Below are positions 45,261 to 54,137 of a stretch of DNA of 64,000 bases, piece by piece. How positions within the stretch are numbered: the stretch's first letter is position 1; every line of letters begins with the position of its first letter. Source of the stretch: Sediminimonas qiaohouensis DSM 21189 (lineage in GTDB: Bacteria > Pseudomonadota > Alphaproteobacteria > Rhodobacterales > Rhodobacteraceae). The notes beneath the pieces were generated by a model that did not search any database, was not told the origin of the DNA, and saw only the letters and a list, made by a program, of their open reading frames with translations. The stretch covers positions 112,988-176,987 of the forward strand of contig NZ_AUIJ01000004.1 of NCBI RefSeq assembly GCF_000423645.1, in the 5' to 3' direction. Made by a program: the position numbers and the translations under genes.

Positions 45261-46322
45261 ATGAGAAGTTTCATTCTTGTCTTGGCTATGGCGTTTGGCC
45301 TGGCCGCCTGCACCGAAGGGTTCGTAAGCTTTCCAGTCACGTCAAGCGCGCAGGAGGATGTTCCCGAGGATGTCGAGATCATTCGCCTGGACGAAACCAA
45401 CATCACCAGTTTCGCCAGGCCCTCGCGGCGCCATGTCCAGTCGAGCATTCCCTCTGGCAATGGCTGGAATTACCGCGTTGGTGTGGGGGATATCATCAGC
45501 GTCATCGTGTTCGATCACCCGGAGCTGACGTTGCCCGCCGGGCCGCAGCGCACCGCCGAGGAAAGCGGCTTTCGCGTGCAGGCCGATGGCACCTTCTTCT
45601 TCCCATATGTCGGGCAGGTGATGGCAGAAGGTCGCACGCTTGAAGATATTCGCGGCGAATTGACCGGGCGTCTGGCCACCTACATCCCCGATCCGCAACT
45701 CGAAGTCAGGGTTGCCGCCTTCAACTCGCAAAAAGTGGTCGTTTCCGGCGAGGTCAAGACCCCCAATCGGCAGCCCTTGACGACGACGCCGCTGACCCTT
45801 GCGGCAGCCGTCAGCGAAGCGGGCGGGCTGACCGAGCGCGGCGATGCGCGCGAGATCACGATACAGCGCGGCAACCGACGCTATCGCGTTGATATGGCCG
45901 GGTTTCTCAACAAGGGAATGCGCCGCAACAACCCCACGCTGCAGGATGGCGACGTGATCAACGTACCCCGCCGCCAGGCGCAGGAGGCGTTCCTTCTGGG
46001 CCAGATCAAGAAGCCGGATGTGATCGATTTGTCGCAAGACACGGTCACCCTGACCCAGGCGATTTCACGGCTGGGCGGTCTGGACGAGATACGCGCCGAC
46101 GCGCGCGGCATCTTCGTGTTCCGCAAGCGGCACCCCGGCATCACGGTGTTCCAGCTCGATACATCGTCGCCGACGGGCATGCTGCTTGGCACACAGTTCG
46201 TCCTGGAGCCGGGCGACGTGGTCTATGTCGTGCGCTCGCCCTTGATGCGCTGGAACGACACGATCAGCGCGCTCTTGCCATCGGTGCGGGCGGTGGATCT
46301 GGTTGACAGCGTGGCGAACTGA
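45261..46322 (+). CDS. Polysaccharide export outer-membrane lipoprotein (Wza-like)
   Basis: A 353-residue protein. The lipoprotein signal ends VLAMAFGLAAC, with the lipid-carrying Cys near residue 17. The Poly_export domain follows (about 70-160; YRVGVGDIISVIVFDHPELT), then SLBB domains (about 165-330; VVVSGEVKTPNRQPL, and FLLGQIKKPDVIDL). Wza-type octamers form the outer-membrane channel for capsule or exopolysaccharide. AAGGA lies five bases before the ATG. It is followed three bases after the stop by the phosphatase gene. Confidence 0.93.
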   Translation: MRSFILVLAMAFGLAACTEGFVSFPVTSSAQEDVPEDVEIIRLDETNITSFARPSRRHVQSSIPSGNGWNYRVGVGDIISVIVFDHPELTLPAGPQRTAEESGFRVQADGTFFFPYVGQVMAEGRTLEDIRGELTGRLATYIPDPQLEVRVAAFNSQKVVVSGEVKTPNRQPLTTTPLTLAAAVSEAGGLTERGDAREITIQRGNRRYRVDMAGFLNKGMRRNNPTLQDGDVINVPRRQAQEAFLLGQIKKPDVIDLSQDTVTLTQAISRLGGLDEIRADARGIFVFRKRHPGITVFQLDTSSPTGMLLGTQFVLEPGDVVYVVRSPLMRWNDTISALLPSVRAVDLVDSVAN

Positions 46323-46325
46323 GCC

Positions 46326-46772
46326 ATGGCCGCGGTACAACGGGTTCTGGTGGTTTGTGTCGGCAATATCTGCCGCTCGCCGCTTGGTGAACGGCTGCTC
46401 AAGCAGGCGCTCCCCAAAAGCGTCGCGGTCACGTCGGCCGGGATCGGGGCGTTGGTCGGCCACCCCGCGGATGAGACCGCCAGCGACGTGGCCAGCGACA
46501 AGGGTCTTTCCCTGGACGGGCATGCCGCGCGGCAGTTCACGCCCGAGATGGGCGCCGAGCAGGACCTGATCCTAGTGATGGAGCCGGGGCACCGCCGGCA
46601 AATCTTGCGCGAGGCACCGCACCTGCAAGGGCGCGTCATGCTGTTCGACCAATGGACTGGCGCGACGGGGATCGCCGACCCCTACAAGCGGTCGCGCGCG
46701 GTTCACGAAGCGACGTTCGACGCGGTCCACAAGGCGGCACGCGCTTGGGCAGACAGGCTCGGCGCGAATTGA
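46326..46772 (+). CDS. Low-molecular-weight protein-tyrosine phosphatase (Wzb-like)
   Basis: A 148-residue phosphatase. The active-site loop is CVGNICRSPLGERL, with nucleophile Cys11 and Arg17, and the acid-base Asp lies in IADPYKRS near residue 119. In capsule operons this enzyme dephosphorylates the tyrosine tail of the adjacent Wzc-like kinase to cycle polymer export. It sits between wza-like and wzc-like genes, starting three bases after the former. Confidence 0.95.
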   Translation: MAAVQRVLVVCVGNICRSPLGERLLKQALPKSVAVTSAGIGALVGHPADETASDVASDKGLSLDGHAARQFTPEMGAEQDLILVMEPGHRRQILREAPHLQGRVMLFDQWTGATGIADPYKRSRAVHEATFDAVHKAARAWADRLGAN

Positions 46773-46791
46773 TGAGAATGGAAATGACACC

Positions 46792-48984
46792 ATGACCGAC
46801 CAGCCGGGCGTTTCTGCATCCAATACTCAGGACGACGAGATCGATCTTGTGCAGCTTCTGGTCATGCTCTGGTCCGGCAAACTCTGGATCGCGCTGTTTT
46901 CCGCAGCGGCCCTGCTGATTGGCGTCCTCGTCGCCGTTGGCACGCCGCCGACCTACCAGGCCGATGCGCTTCTGCAGCTGGAAGAGCGCAAGGGATCGCT
47001 GGCCCTGCCCGAGGGACTCGACGGCCTGATCGGGAGCAACAGCCCGCGCGGAGAAACCGAACGCCAGATCCTGATGTCGCGCATGGTGCTGGGCCAGGTG
47101 GTGGGGATGCTGAACCTGGATTGGTCGGTCACGCCGCACCAGGCCCCGCTGATTGGGTCGATCCTTGCCCGCTATGACCTGCCGGTGCCGGAAGTCGGGT
47201 ATCTCGACACCTATGAGCGCCCGGGCGAACGCCTGACGCTCGACCTACTGCAGGTGCCACCCCGCTGGATTGGCAAAGACATGGAGCTGATCGTGACCGG
47301 CGTGAACAGCTATCGCGTGATGCTTCCCGATGGCAGCGTGCATGACGGCGAAACCGGCGAAACGCTTGGCGTTCCCGATGCAGGGTTCTCCCTGAAAGTC
47401 GGCCGGATCGGGGCGCCTGCGGGACGCATGTTCACACTGGCGCAGACACCTGAGGACAAGGCCATCCGCACCCTGCGCGCGGCGCTGTCGGTGTCCGAGC
47501 AGGGGCGCGAGACCGGCATTCTCCAGGTGCTCTACAAGTCGGGCGATCCGCGCCGCGCCGAACGTGTCCTTGATGCGGTAACGCAGGTCTACGTGCGCCA
47601 GAACATTGCGCGCTCTGCCGCGGAAGCCGAGAAGAGCCTGGACTTCATCGAGAAGCAGCTGCCTGCCGCCGAGGCGGAAATGCGCGAGGCGGAAAACGCA
47701 CTCAACGATTACCGGCAAGAGCAACAATCCGTTGACCTGACCTTCGAGACCGAGAACCTGCTGACGCAGATCAACCGCGTGGAAACCGAGCTTCGCGCGC
47801 TGGAAGCCCGCGAGGACGAGGTCAGCGAGCGATACACCTCGAACCACCCGGTCTATCAGCAATTGCTGACACAGAAAGCACGCCTGAACGAACAGTTGAC
47901 CAAGCTGCGCGGCGAGGTGGGCAACCTGCCCGAAACGCAGCGCGAAGTTCTAAACCTGACCCGGACCCTGAAGCTCAAGCAGGAGATCTACACGCAGCTT
48001 CTGACCCGCGCACAAGAGGTGCGGGTGCTGCGGGCCTCGACCGTGGGCAATGTCCGCATTCTGGACAGTGCCCGCACCGCGCCAAGCCCCGTGGCGCCAC
48101 GCCGCAGCATGATTGCCCTGCTGTCCTTGATTCTGGGCGCCATGTTCGGGATCGGCTTCGTGCTGGTGCGCCACTGGCTCCGGCGCGGCGTTCAGGGCAG
48201 CGAGGAGCTTGAAAGCGCCGGCCTGCCCGTGTTCGCGACCATCAACTTCTCGCAAGATGCCGATCGCAAGACGCGCGCGGGCGGCAAATGGCCGATTGTC
48301 GCGCTGACCAACCCCGCCGACATCACGGTCGAGGCGATGCGCTCGCTGCGCACCAGCCTGCACTTCGGCATGCTGGACGCCGACACCCGTTCGCTCGCGA
48401 TCACGTCCCCCGCCCCCGAAGCCGGCAAGAGCTTTACCGCGACCAACCTGGCGGTGGTGGCCGCGCAGGCCGGGCAGCGCGTGTGCCTGATTGATGCCGA
48501 CCTGCGCCGCGGGGAGTTGCGCAAGTATTTCGGCCTGAAGAAGAACACGCCGGGGCTGGCGGAATACCTGGCGGGGGAAATCACGCTGGAGCAAGCCACG
48601 TATGACACCGGCGTTGATGGCCTCTCCTTCATCCCGACCGGACGCTATCCGCCGAACCCGTCAGAGCTGTTGATGCGCCAATCGCTGACCGACCTGATGG
48701 CACAGCTTGACGCGCAGTTCGACCTTGCCCTGCTGGACTGCCCGCCGACCCTGGCCGTGACCGACCCGGTCATCCTGGGCCGTGCCGCCGGCGCCACGAT
48801 CGGCATCGTCCGCTTCGACGTCACGCCCCTGGCCGAGGTCGAGGCGATGAAGCGCACGCTTGCCACCTCCGGGATCAAGCTGTCGGGTGTGATCCTCAAC
48901 GGGTTCGACCCGCGCAAGGCCAAGGCGGGCTACAGCTATAACTACAATTACAACTATCGCTACGAGTACAAGGCGCGGACCTGA
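46792..48984 (+). CDS. Polysaccharide co-polymerase / tyrosine autokinase (Wzc-like)
   Basis: A 730-residue inner-membrane protein. The N-terminal Wzz domain starts with IDLVQLLVMLWSGKLWIALF (TM1 about 22-48), a long coiled-coil periplasmic region follows (about 260-400), and TM2 lies near 440-462. The cytoplasmic BY-kinase domain has a Walker A-like ITSPAPEAGKSFTATNLA, Walker A-prime CLIDADLRRGELRKYFGL and Walker B LALLDCPPT. It ends with a cluster of seven Tyr in the last 17 residues (SYNYNYNYRYEYK), the autophosphorylation tail. It controls polymer length and export together with the two genes upstream. Confidence 0.94.
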   Translation: MTDQPGVSASNTQDDEIDLVQLLVMLWSGKLWIALFSAAALLIGVLVAVGTPPTYQADALLQLEERKGSLALPEGLDGLIGSNSPRGETERQILMSRMVLGQVVGMLNLDWSVTPHQAPLIGSILARYDLPVPEVGYLDTYERPGERLTLDLLQVPPRWIGKDMELIVTGVNSYRVMLPDGSVHDGETGETLGVPDAGFSLKVGRIGAPAGRMFTLAQTPEDKAIRTLRAALSVSEQGRETGILQVLYKSGDPRRAERVLDAVTQVYVRQNIARSAAEAEKSLDFIEKQLPAAEAEMREAENALNDYRQEQQSVDLTFETENLLTQINRVETELRALEAREDEVSERYTSNHPVYQQLLTQKARLNEQLTKLRGEVGNLPETQREVLNLTRTLKLKQEIYTQLLTRAQEVRVLRASTVGNVRILDSARTAPSPVAPRRSMIALLSLILGAMFGIGFVLVRHWLRRGVQGSEELESAGLPVFATINFSQDADRKTRAGGKWPIVALTNPADITVEAMRSLRTSLHFGMLDADTRSLAITSPAPEAGKSFTATNLAVVAAQAGQRVCLIDADLRRGELRKYFGLKKNTPGLAEYLAGEITLEQATYDTGVDGLSFIPTGRYPPNPSELLMRQSLTDLMAQLDAQFDLALLDCPPTLAVTDPVILGRAAGATIGIVRFDVTPLAEVEAMKRTLATSGIKLSGVILNGFDPRKAKAGYSYNYNYNYRYEYKART

Positions 48985-49071
48985 CCCCGGTCGGCGCGCT
49001 CATTCGTGCTGATGTAGACAGCAATGGGCGGTAGGGCTCATATCACTTTGCCATGGGCCCCGCCTTGCCTG

Positions 49072-50574
49072 TCAGATGTCGAACTTGATCCCCTGCGCCA
49101 ACGGTAGCTCGCGCGAGTAGTTGATCGTGTTGGTCTGCCGGCGCATGTAGCCCTTCCACGCGTCCGAACCGCTCTCGCGCCCGCCGCCGGTGTCCTTTTC
49201 ACCGCCGAAGGCACCGCCGATCTCGGCGCCGGAGGGGCCGATGTTGACGTTGGCGATGCCGCAATCAGACCCGACCGCCGACAGGAAATATTCCGTCTCG
49301 CGCAGATCCGTCGAGAAGATGCAGGACGACAGGCCCTGCGGCACCCCGTTATGCATGGCGATGGCGTCGTCCAGATCGCGATACTTCATCACGTATAGGA
49401 TCGGCGCAAAGGTCTCTTTGTGCACGATGGCGCTTTGCTCCGGCATCTCCACGATGGCGGGGTGCACATAGGCCGCATCGGGGTAGCTGTCGCTTAGCGC
49501 CCGGCCACCTCCATGCACGGTGCCGCCTTCGGCCTTGGCCTGCTCCAGGGCGCGGTCCATTCCTGCCATCGCATCCTTGTCGATCAGCGGCCCGACAAGC
49601 GTGCCATCGGCCAGCGGATCGCCTATGGGCAAGCCCTCATAGGCACTCACCAGCCGCGGGATCAGCGCGTCGTAGATATCCTCGTGCACGATGACCCGGC
49701 GCAGCGAGGTGCAGCGCTGTCCGGCGGTGCCCACGGCCGAGAACACGATCGCCCTGAGCGCCATTTCCAGGTCCGCCGACGAAGCCACGATCATCGCGTT
49801 GTTGCCTCCCAGCTCAAGGATCGTCCGGCCAAGGCGTTGCGACATGCTGGCAGCGACGGCGCGCCCCATCGGCACCGACCCGGTGGCCGACACGATGGCC
49901 ACCTTGGGGTTGGCGGTCAGGGCCTCGCCCAACTCGCGCTCACCGACCAGCACCTGCATCAGGCCCTCAGGCGCATCCTTGCCGAATGCCTCGCGCACAC
50001 GCTCGCATATCTTCTGCACAGCCAACGCCGTCAGCGGCGATTTCTCGGACGGCTTCCAGATCACCGGATCGCCGCACACCAGCGCCAGCGCCGTGTTCCA
50101 CGACCACGGCGCAACGGGGAAGTTGAAGGCGGTGATGACACCGCAAACCCCCATCGGGTGCCAACTTTCGCGCATGGCGTGGCCGGGGCGTTCCGACGCG
50201 ATGGTCAGGCCATAGAGTTGCCGCGACAGGCCAACGGCAAAGTCGCAGATGTCGATCATCTCCTGCACTTCGCCCAGTCCCTCCTGAAGGATTTTGCCGC
50301 ACTCCAGCGACACCAGCGCGCCAAGCGCGTCTTTCTGGCGGCGCAGTTCCTCGCCCAGCAGGCGCACGAACTCGCCCCGGCGGGGTGCGGGCACCTCGCG
50401 CCAATGTAGAAAGGCCTGATGCGCGGTGTCGATCATGGCATCCGCCTCGGCCGGCGAGTGGGTCTTGAGCCGCGCGATTTCCGAGCCGTCCACCGGCGTG
50501 AAAACCGGCAGGTTGCCGCCGGTCAGATCCGCATCGGTCAGGGCGGTATCGGCGAGTATCTTGTTATGAGACAT
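49072..50574 (-). CDS. Aldehyde dehydrogenase, ALDH7 (aminoadipate-semialdehyde) type
   Basis: A 500-residue NAD-dependent enzyme. It has GVCGVITAFNFPVAPWSWNT, the cofactor-binding KPSEKSPLTA, the active-site Glu in ILELGGNNAMIV and the nucleophile Cys in GTAGQRCTSLRR; the end ESGSDAWKGYMRRQTNTINY is typical of the ALDH7/AmaB group. Those enzymes oxidise alpha-aminoadipate semialdehyde in lysine breakdown. ATG 50574 overlaps the preceding acyltransferase gene by 11 bases, so the two are coupled. It is the last gene of this operon. Confidence 0.9.
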   Translation of the reverse strand: MSHNKILADTALTDADLTGGNLPVFTPVDGSEIARLKTHSPAEADAMIDTAHQAFLHWREVPAPRRGEFVRLLGEELRRQKDALGALVSLECGKILQEGLGEVQEMIDICDFAVGLSRQLYGLTIASERPGHAMRESWHPMGVCGVITAFNFPVAPWSWNTALALVCGDPVIWKPSEKSPLTALAVQKICERVREAFGKDAPEGLMQVLVGERELGEALTANPKVAIVSATGSVPMGRAVAASMSQRLGRTILELGGNNAMIVASSADLEMALRAIVFSAVGTAGQRCTSLRRVIVHEDIYDALIPRLVSAYEGLPIGDPLADGTLVGPLIDKDAMAGMDRALEQAKAEGGTVHGGGRALSDSYPDAAYVHPAIVEMPEQSAIVHKETFAPILYVMKYRDLDDAIAMHNGVPQGLSSCIFSTDLRETEYFLSAVGSDCGIANVNIGPSGAEIGGAFGGEKDTGGGRESGSDAWKGYMRRQTNTINYSRELPLAQGIKFDI

Positions 50575-51613
50575 GAGATTCTCCTTGGGTTACCAAGCCG
50601 CGCTGCTCGTCCAGTCCCATGGACACCAGCAGCGGCTGTTTCTCTTGATGGTGTTTGAAGGCAGCCTTGTCGGACATGCCCTTCCAATCGGCCAGGATCA
50701 GGGATTGCGCGACAGCGCCGCCCAACGTCGTGCCCGGGCCGGTGACAATGAAAAGATCGGGCGCAAACTCGCGCGCCGCCACGGTGATGGCGCGGGTGAA
50801 ATCGTAGGGCTCTGTCACCTGCGCGCCCAATGTGTAGTGCCTGAGATCGGCAAGGTTTGACGCCCCCGGCCACCAGACCGCGCCGCGCCCGTCGATCATT
50901 GGCAGGTCCGGCTGCGCAAACAGGTCTTGCGGCAGCTTTTCCCGGCCACGCTCGGCCACCGGCGCCTGTAGCGCGGTATGAAACGCCGCATGGTTGCCCA
51001 GCCGCATCGGGAAGCGCCCCTGCACCGGGTCAACCGACGCCTCAAACGCACTGAGACCCGCCTCGTTCCCGGCAAGCACCAGCATCCCGCCCAGGTCAAT
51101 CGACAGGCTCAGGGTATGGTCGCGCCTCCCGTCGATCTGCGCCATCAGCGACAGAAGCGCCGCGCGCCGGGCCGGTTGCGGCGCCCAATCATCGTCCATC
51201 CAGGGATGGATCAACTGACCGCCGATCAGGGTCTCGTGCATCAGCGTGCCCATCGTGTTGGTGACGCGAAACCCGTCTTCCGCAGACAACGCGCCGCCAC
51301 AGGCCAGCGCCGAATACCAGCCCATCGAATTGCCGGTAACCGCGACGACCTTGATATCGTCGCGGTCAATCGACAGGAAATCGCCGTAAGTCGCGGCATA
51401 GATCAGGCCCGAGGCGTTATCCCCCCTGCTGTGCTTCGACAGCGAAAACCGCGCCGCGCCGTCCAGCGCGGAAAGCGGCTCCTGCCCCAGATCGCGGCGC
51501 ATGGCGTCGAGCCGCGACAAAAGCCCCGGATCGGGAAAATGCCGCGCCAGATAGCCCAGCTCGGCGGCGTTGTAGGTGCCCCGTCCGGGGCAGATTACAA
51601 CAGCGGTTTTCAT
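50564..51613 (-). CDS. FabD-like acyltransferase (ACP S-malonyltransferase fold)
   Basis: A 349-residue protein. The nucleophile elbow is VTGNSMGWYSALACGGALSA, with Ser in GNSMG where FabD has GHSLG. The second catalytic residue is probably a His of MRLGNHAAFHTALQAPVAE. The first residues KTAVVICPGRGTYNAAELGY replace the usual FabD FPGQGSQ. It is clearly diverged from the fatty-acid enzyme and stands in an operon with a 2-oxoacid dehydrogenase E1 and an aldehyde dehydrogenase, coupled to both (ATGA at 51610; 11-base overlap at 50564). It may move an acyl group made by E1; its true acceptor is unknown. Confidence 0.78.
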   Translation of the reverse strand: MKTAVVICPGRGTYNAAELGYLARHFPDPGLLSRLDAMRRDLGQEPLSALDGAARFSLSKHSRGDNASGLIYAATYGDFLSIDRDDIKVVAVTGNSMGWYSALACGGALSAEDGFRVTNTMGTLMHETLIGGQLIHPWMDDDWAPQPARRAALLSLMAQIDGRRDHTLSLSIDLGGMLVLAGNEAGLSAFEASVDPVQGRFPMRLGNHAAFHTALQAPVAERGREKLPQDLFAQPDLPMIDGRGAVWWPGASNLADLRHYTLGAQVTEPYDFTRAITVAAREFAPDLFIVTGPGTTLGGAVAQSLILADWKGMSDKAAFKHHQEKQPLLVSMGLDEQRGLVTQGESHVS

Positions 51614-53799
51614 GTGCCCCCCTCCGCCAGCTTCAGCGCCGCCGCGGCGATGCTGTCTTTCGATGGCATCGTGGCGCCATAGGCGGGGCCGGTGGCGATG
51701 AAACTGTCCTCGGCCGTCAGCCGCGACAGCGCGGCGCGCGACGTCTCGGTGAAATGCGCCATCAGCGCCTCGGCGACCCCGCCCGAATGGCGGGTCTCGT
51801 CCACGATCAGGATACGCTTGCACCCTTCGACGGCTGCGCTCAGCGCCCCCTTGGGTAGTGGCGACAGCCACCTTGCGTCGACTATACGGGCACGTATCCC
51901 GGCCGCTTCGATCTGCGGCATTGCCTGCTTTGACAGGTAAACGCCGTTGCCGAAGGTGACAATGGCCAGGTCTGTGCCATCCCCGTCGATACCGACCTCG
52001 CCCAGCGGGATCGTCTCGGACGGGTCGGGGTAGGTGCGCATCCACTGGCCATCACCGGCCTCGTGCAGATCGCGCATCGGATAGAGCGCGATCGGCTCCA
52101 GGAACGCAACGACGCGCTGCTCCTCGCGGGCCAGGCGCACGCATTCGCGCAGCATCCGCGCCGCATCCGCGCCGTTCGATGGCACCGCCAGGATCACGCC
52201 CGGAATATCGCGCAGCACCGCGACCGAGTTGTCGTTGTGGAAATGCCCGCCAAACCCCCTCTGGTAGCCCAGGCCGGCAATCCGTAGCACCATCGGGTTG
52301 GTGTATTGACCGTTCGAGAAGAATGGCAAGGTCGCCGCCTCGCCCCGGATCTGGTCCTCTGCGTTGTGCAGGTAGGCCAGGAACTGGATCTCGGGCATCG
52401 GGACAAAGCCGTTCTGCGCCATACCGATGGCCAGCCCCAGGATCGATTGCTCGTCCAGCAGCGTGTCGATCATCCGGTCCGGGCCGAACCGTTGATGCAG
52501 CTTCTGGGTCACGCCATAGACCCCGCCCTTGCGGCCCACGTCCTCGCCCATCATGACGATCTCGGAATGGGTCAGCATCATGTCGGTCAGCGCCCAGTTG
52601 ATCAGCCGCGACATGATCTGCGGCTCTGCCAAAGCCTTGAGGTCCCCGCCAAAGGCCGCGGCGCGCGCCTCTTGCGTGGGTCCGTTGGTGGGTTGGCAGG
52701 GGCGCGCGGGCGGGACCAAGCTTGCCATCACGTCGCGCGCGGATTGCAGGCGCGGGCGCGTCGCCGCCTCGTCGCCCACCCGCTCGACCCGTGCATTGGT
52801 GCTCTCGTAGATCGACAGCGCCGCTTTTGGGGCCAGCGCCTTTGCGTCGGACAACAGGCGCACGGAATGCAAAAGCGGATCGTTTGCCTCGTCCGCCTCC
52901 ACCTCGGCCTTGGACAGGTAGGAAGTGGCAACATCGGCCCCCGCATGGCCATAAAGCCGGACAGTGCGGATATGCAAAAACGCAGGTCTCTTGCGGCGGC
53001 GCACGTAATCGGCGGCGGCGCGCGCGGTGGCGTATGTGTCGTAGATATCCAGACCGTCGCAGGCAAAATACTTGATGCCGGGCCGGTCGGCGAAATTGGC
53101 AGCGATCCAGCCCTTGGGCGTCTTCGTGGAAATGCCGATGCCGTTATCCTCGCAACAGAACAACAGCGGCAGCGGCGCGGATTGGTACGCGGTCCAACCC
53201 GCGGTGTTGAACGCCCCTTGCGCGGTCGAGTGGTTGGCCGACGCGTCGCCAAAGCTGCAAAACACGATGCTATCGTCGGGCAGCATGGCATGTTCCGGCC
53301 GCCTGCGCCGCGCCGCGCCGATGGCATAGGCCGCGCCGACGGCCTTGGGCAGATGGCTGGCGATGGTCGAGGTCTGCGGCGGGATGTTCAGCGCCCGCGA
53401 TCCCAGCACCTTGTGCCGCCCGCCCGAAATCGGATCCTCCGAGGAGCACGCGAAAGACAGCAGCATATCCCATATCATCGACTGCCCCGGCACCTGCTCG
53501 GCGCGCTGTATCTGGAATGCGGCATCGCGGTAGTGCAGGAAGGCCATGTCGGTGGGCCGCAGCGCAGCGGCCACGGCCGCCATGCCCTCATGCCCGGACG
53601 ACCCGATGGTATAGAACCCCTGCCCCGCCGCCTGCATCGCGCGGCTCTTGCGGTCCAGCGCCCGAGACACGCAGCCAGAGCGGTAGATTGCCACCGCCTG
53701 CTCCGGCTCAAGCGGCCCGGAGGGCGCGGCCCCCTCGGGCAAATCACCCGCCGCGACCCGCTCAAGGAAGTTGGTATGAACGATCTTCGCACGATCCAT
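51610..53799 (-). CDS. 2-oxoacid dehydrogenase E1, fused alpha and beta subunits
   Basis: A 729-residue TPP enzyme. The alpha half (about 35-365) has FYTIGSSGHEGMAAVAAALR, the TPP-Mg motif FCSFGDASANHSTAQGAFNT and CCEDNGIGISTKTPKGW. The beta half (about 395-725) has MMGEDVGRKGGVYGVTQKLH, QFLAYLHNAEDQIRGEAATL and GGHFHNDNSVAVLRDIPGV. This is the branched-chain-type E1 in one chain. No E2 or E3 is nearby. ATG 53799 follows GGAG by five bases; GTG 53805 has no spacing. Its stop overlaps the acyltransferase start. Confidence 0.9.
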   Translation of the reverse strand: MDRAKIVHTNFLERVAAGDLPEGAAPSGPLEPEQAVAIYRSGCVSRALDRKSRAMQAAGQGFYTIGSSGHEGMAAVAAALRPTDMAFLHYRDAAFQIQRAEQVPGQSMIWDMLLSFACSSEDPISGGRHKVLGSRALNIPPQTSTIASHLPKAVGAAYAIGAARRRRPEHAMLPDDSIVFCSFGDASANHSTAQGAFNTAGWTAYQSAPLPLLFCCEDNGIGISTKTPKGWIAANFADRPGIKYFACDGLDIYDTYATARAAADYVRRRKRPAFLHIRTVRLYGHAGADVATSYLSKAEVEADEANDPLLHSVRLLSDAKALAPKAALSIYESTNARVERVGDEAATRPRLQSARDVMASLVPPARPCQPTNGPTQEARAAAFGGDLKALAEPQIMSRLINWALTDMMLTHSEIVMMGEDVGRKGGVYGVTQKLHQRFGPDRMIDTLLDEQSILGLAIGMAQNGFVPMPEIQFLAYLHNAEDQIRGEAATLPFFSNGQYTNPMVLRIAGLGYQRGFGGHFHNDNSVAVLRDIPGVILAVPSNGADAARMLRECVRLAREEQRVVAFLEPIALYPMRDLHEAGDGQWMRTYPDPSETIPLGEVGIDGDGTDLAIVTFGNGVYLSKQAMPQIEAAGIRARIVDARWLSPLPKGALSAAVEGCKRILIVDETRHSGGVAEALMAHFTETSRAALSRLTAEDSFIATGPAYGATMPSKDSIAAAALKLAEGGT

Positions 53800-53847
53800 G
53801 TGCACTCCTCACATCAAGGCAGGCGGGCCGCGCCGGGGCGGCGCAGC

Positions 53848-54042
53848 TTAGGCTCCGTTCACGAATTCGGATACGCGATCAACGCCCGCGTCAAGACCAG
53901 CATCGCAATAGGCAAACGACAGCCGCACATGCCCCGGCAGACCAAAGGCGCGGCCCGCTGCGCGCACGCAGGACTGTGCAATTTCCCAAGGCTCAAACCC
54001 TGGCATGCGGACGACACGGCGAAAATCCTCTGGCTTGGTCAT
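53848..54042 (-). pseudogene. C-terminal remnant of a class I aminotransferase
   Basis: An open frame of 64 residues. The last 35 or so, CVRAAGRAFGLPGHVRLSFA with a following DAGLDAGVDRVSEFV, match the end of PLP-dependent aminotransferases (the GxAFGxxGHxRLS segment), but the PLP lysine and the whole core are missing. It starts with an ATG that could be translated (GGGAA upstream). It lies 48 bases before the E1 gene on the same strand, so the operon may once have begun with an intact transaminase. Confidence 0.65.
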
Positions 54043-54097
54043 GCGGGTTCCCTGACGATTTGTTCTTCGCGCATTCTAGCCGTTTTCAGGCGCCCAA

Positions 54098-54109
54098 AAT
54101 ATCGATATT
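54098..54109. promoter_or_regulatory. Palindrome AATATCGATATT between the LysR gene and the E1 operon
   Basis: A perfect 12-base palindrome in an AT-rich patch, 28 bases before the LysR-type gene start and 55 bases upstream of the aminotransferase remnant. Its position suits an autoregulatory and divergent LysR site; binding is inferred. Confidence 0.4.
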
Positions 54110-54137
54110 AAATCGCACACATTGGAGAAAAACTCAC

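Noticed and set aside
52306..54111. Plus-strand frame of about 600 codons opposite the E1 gene
   Set aside because: It is Arg/His-rich with no family match and covers a certain TPP enzyme on the other strand.
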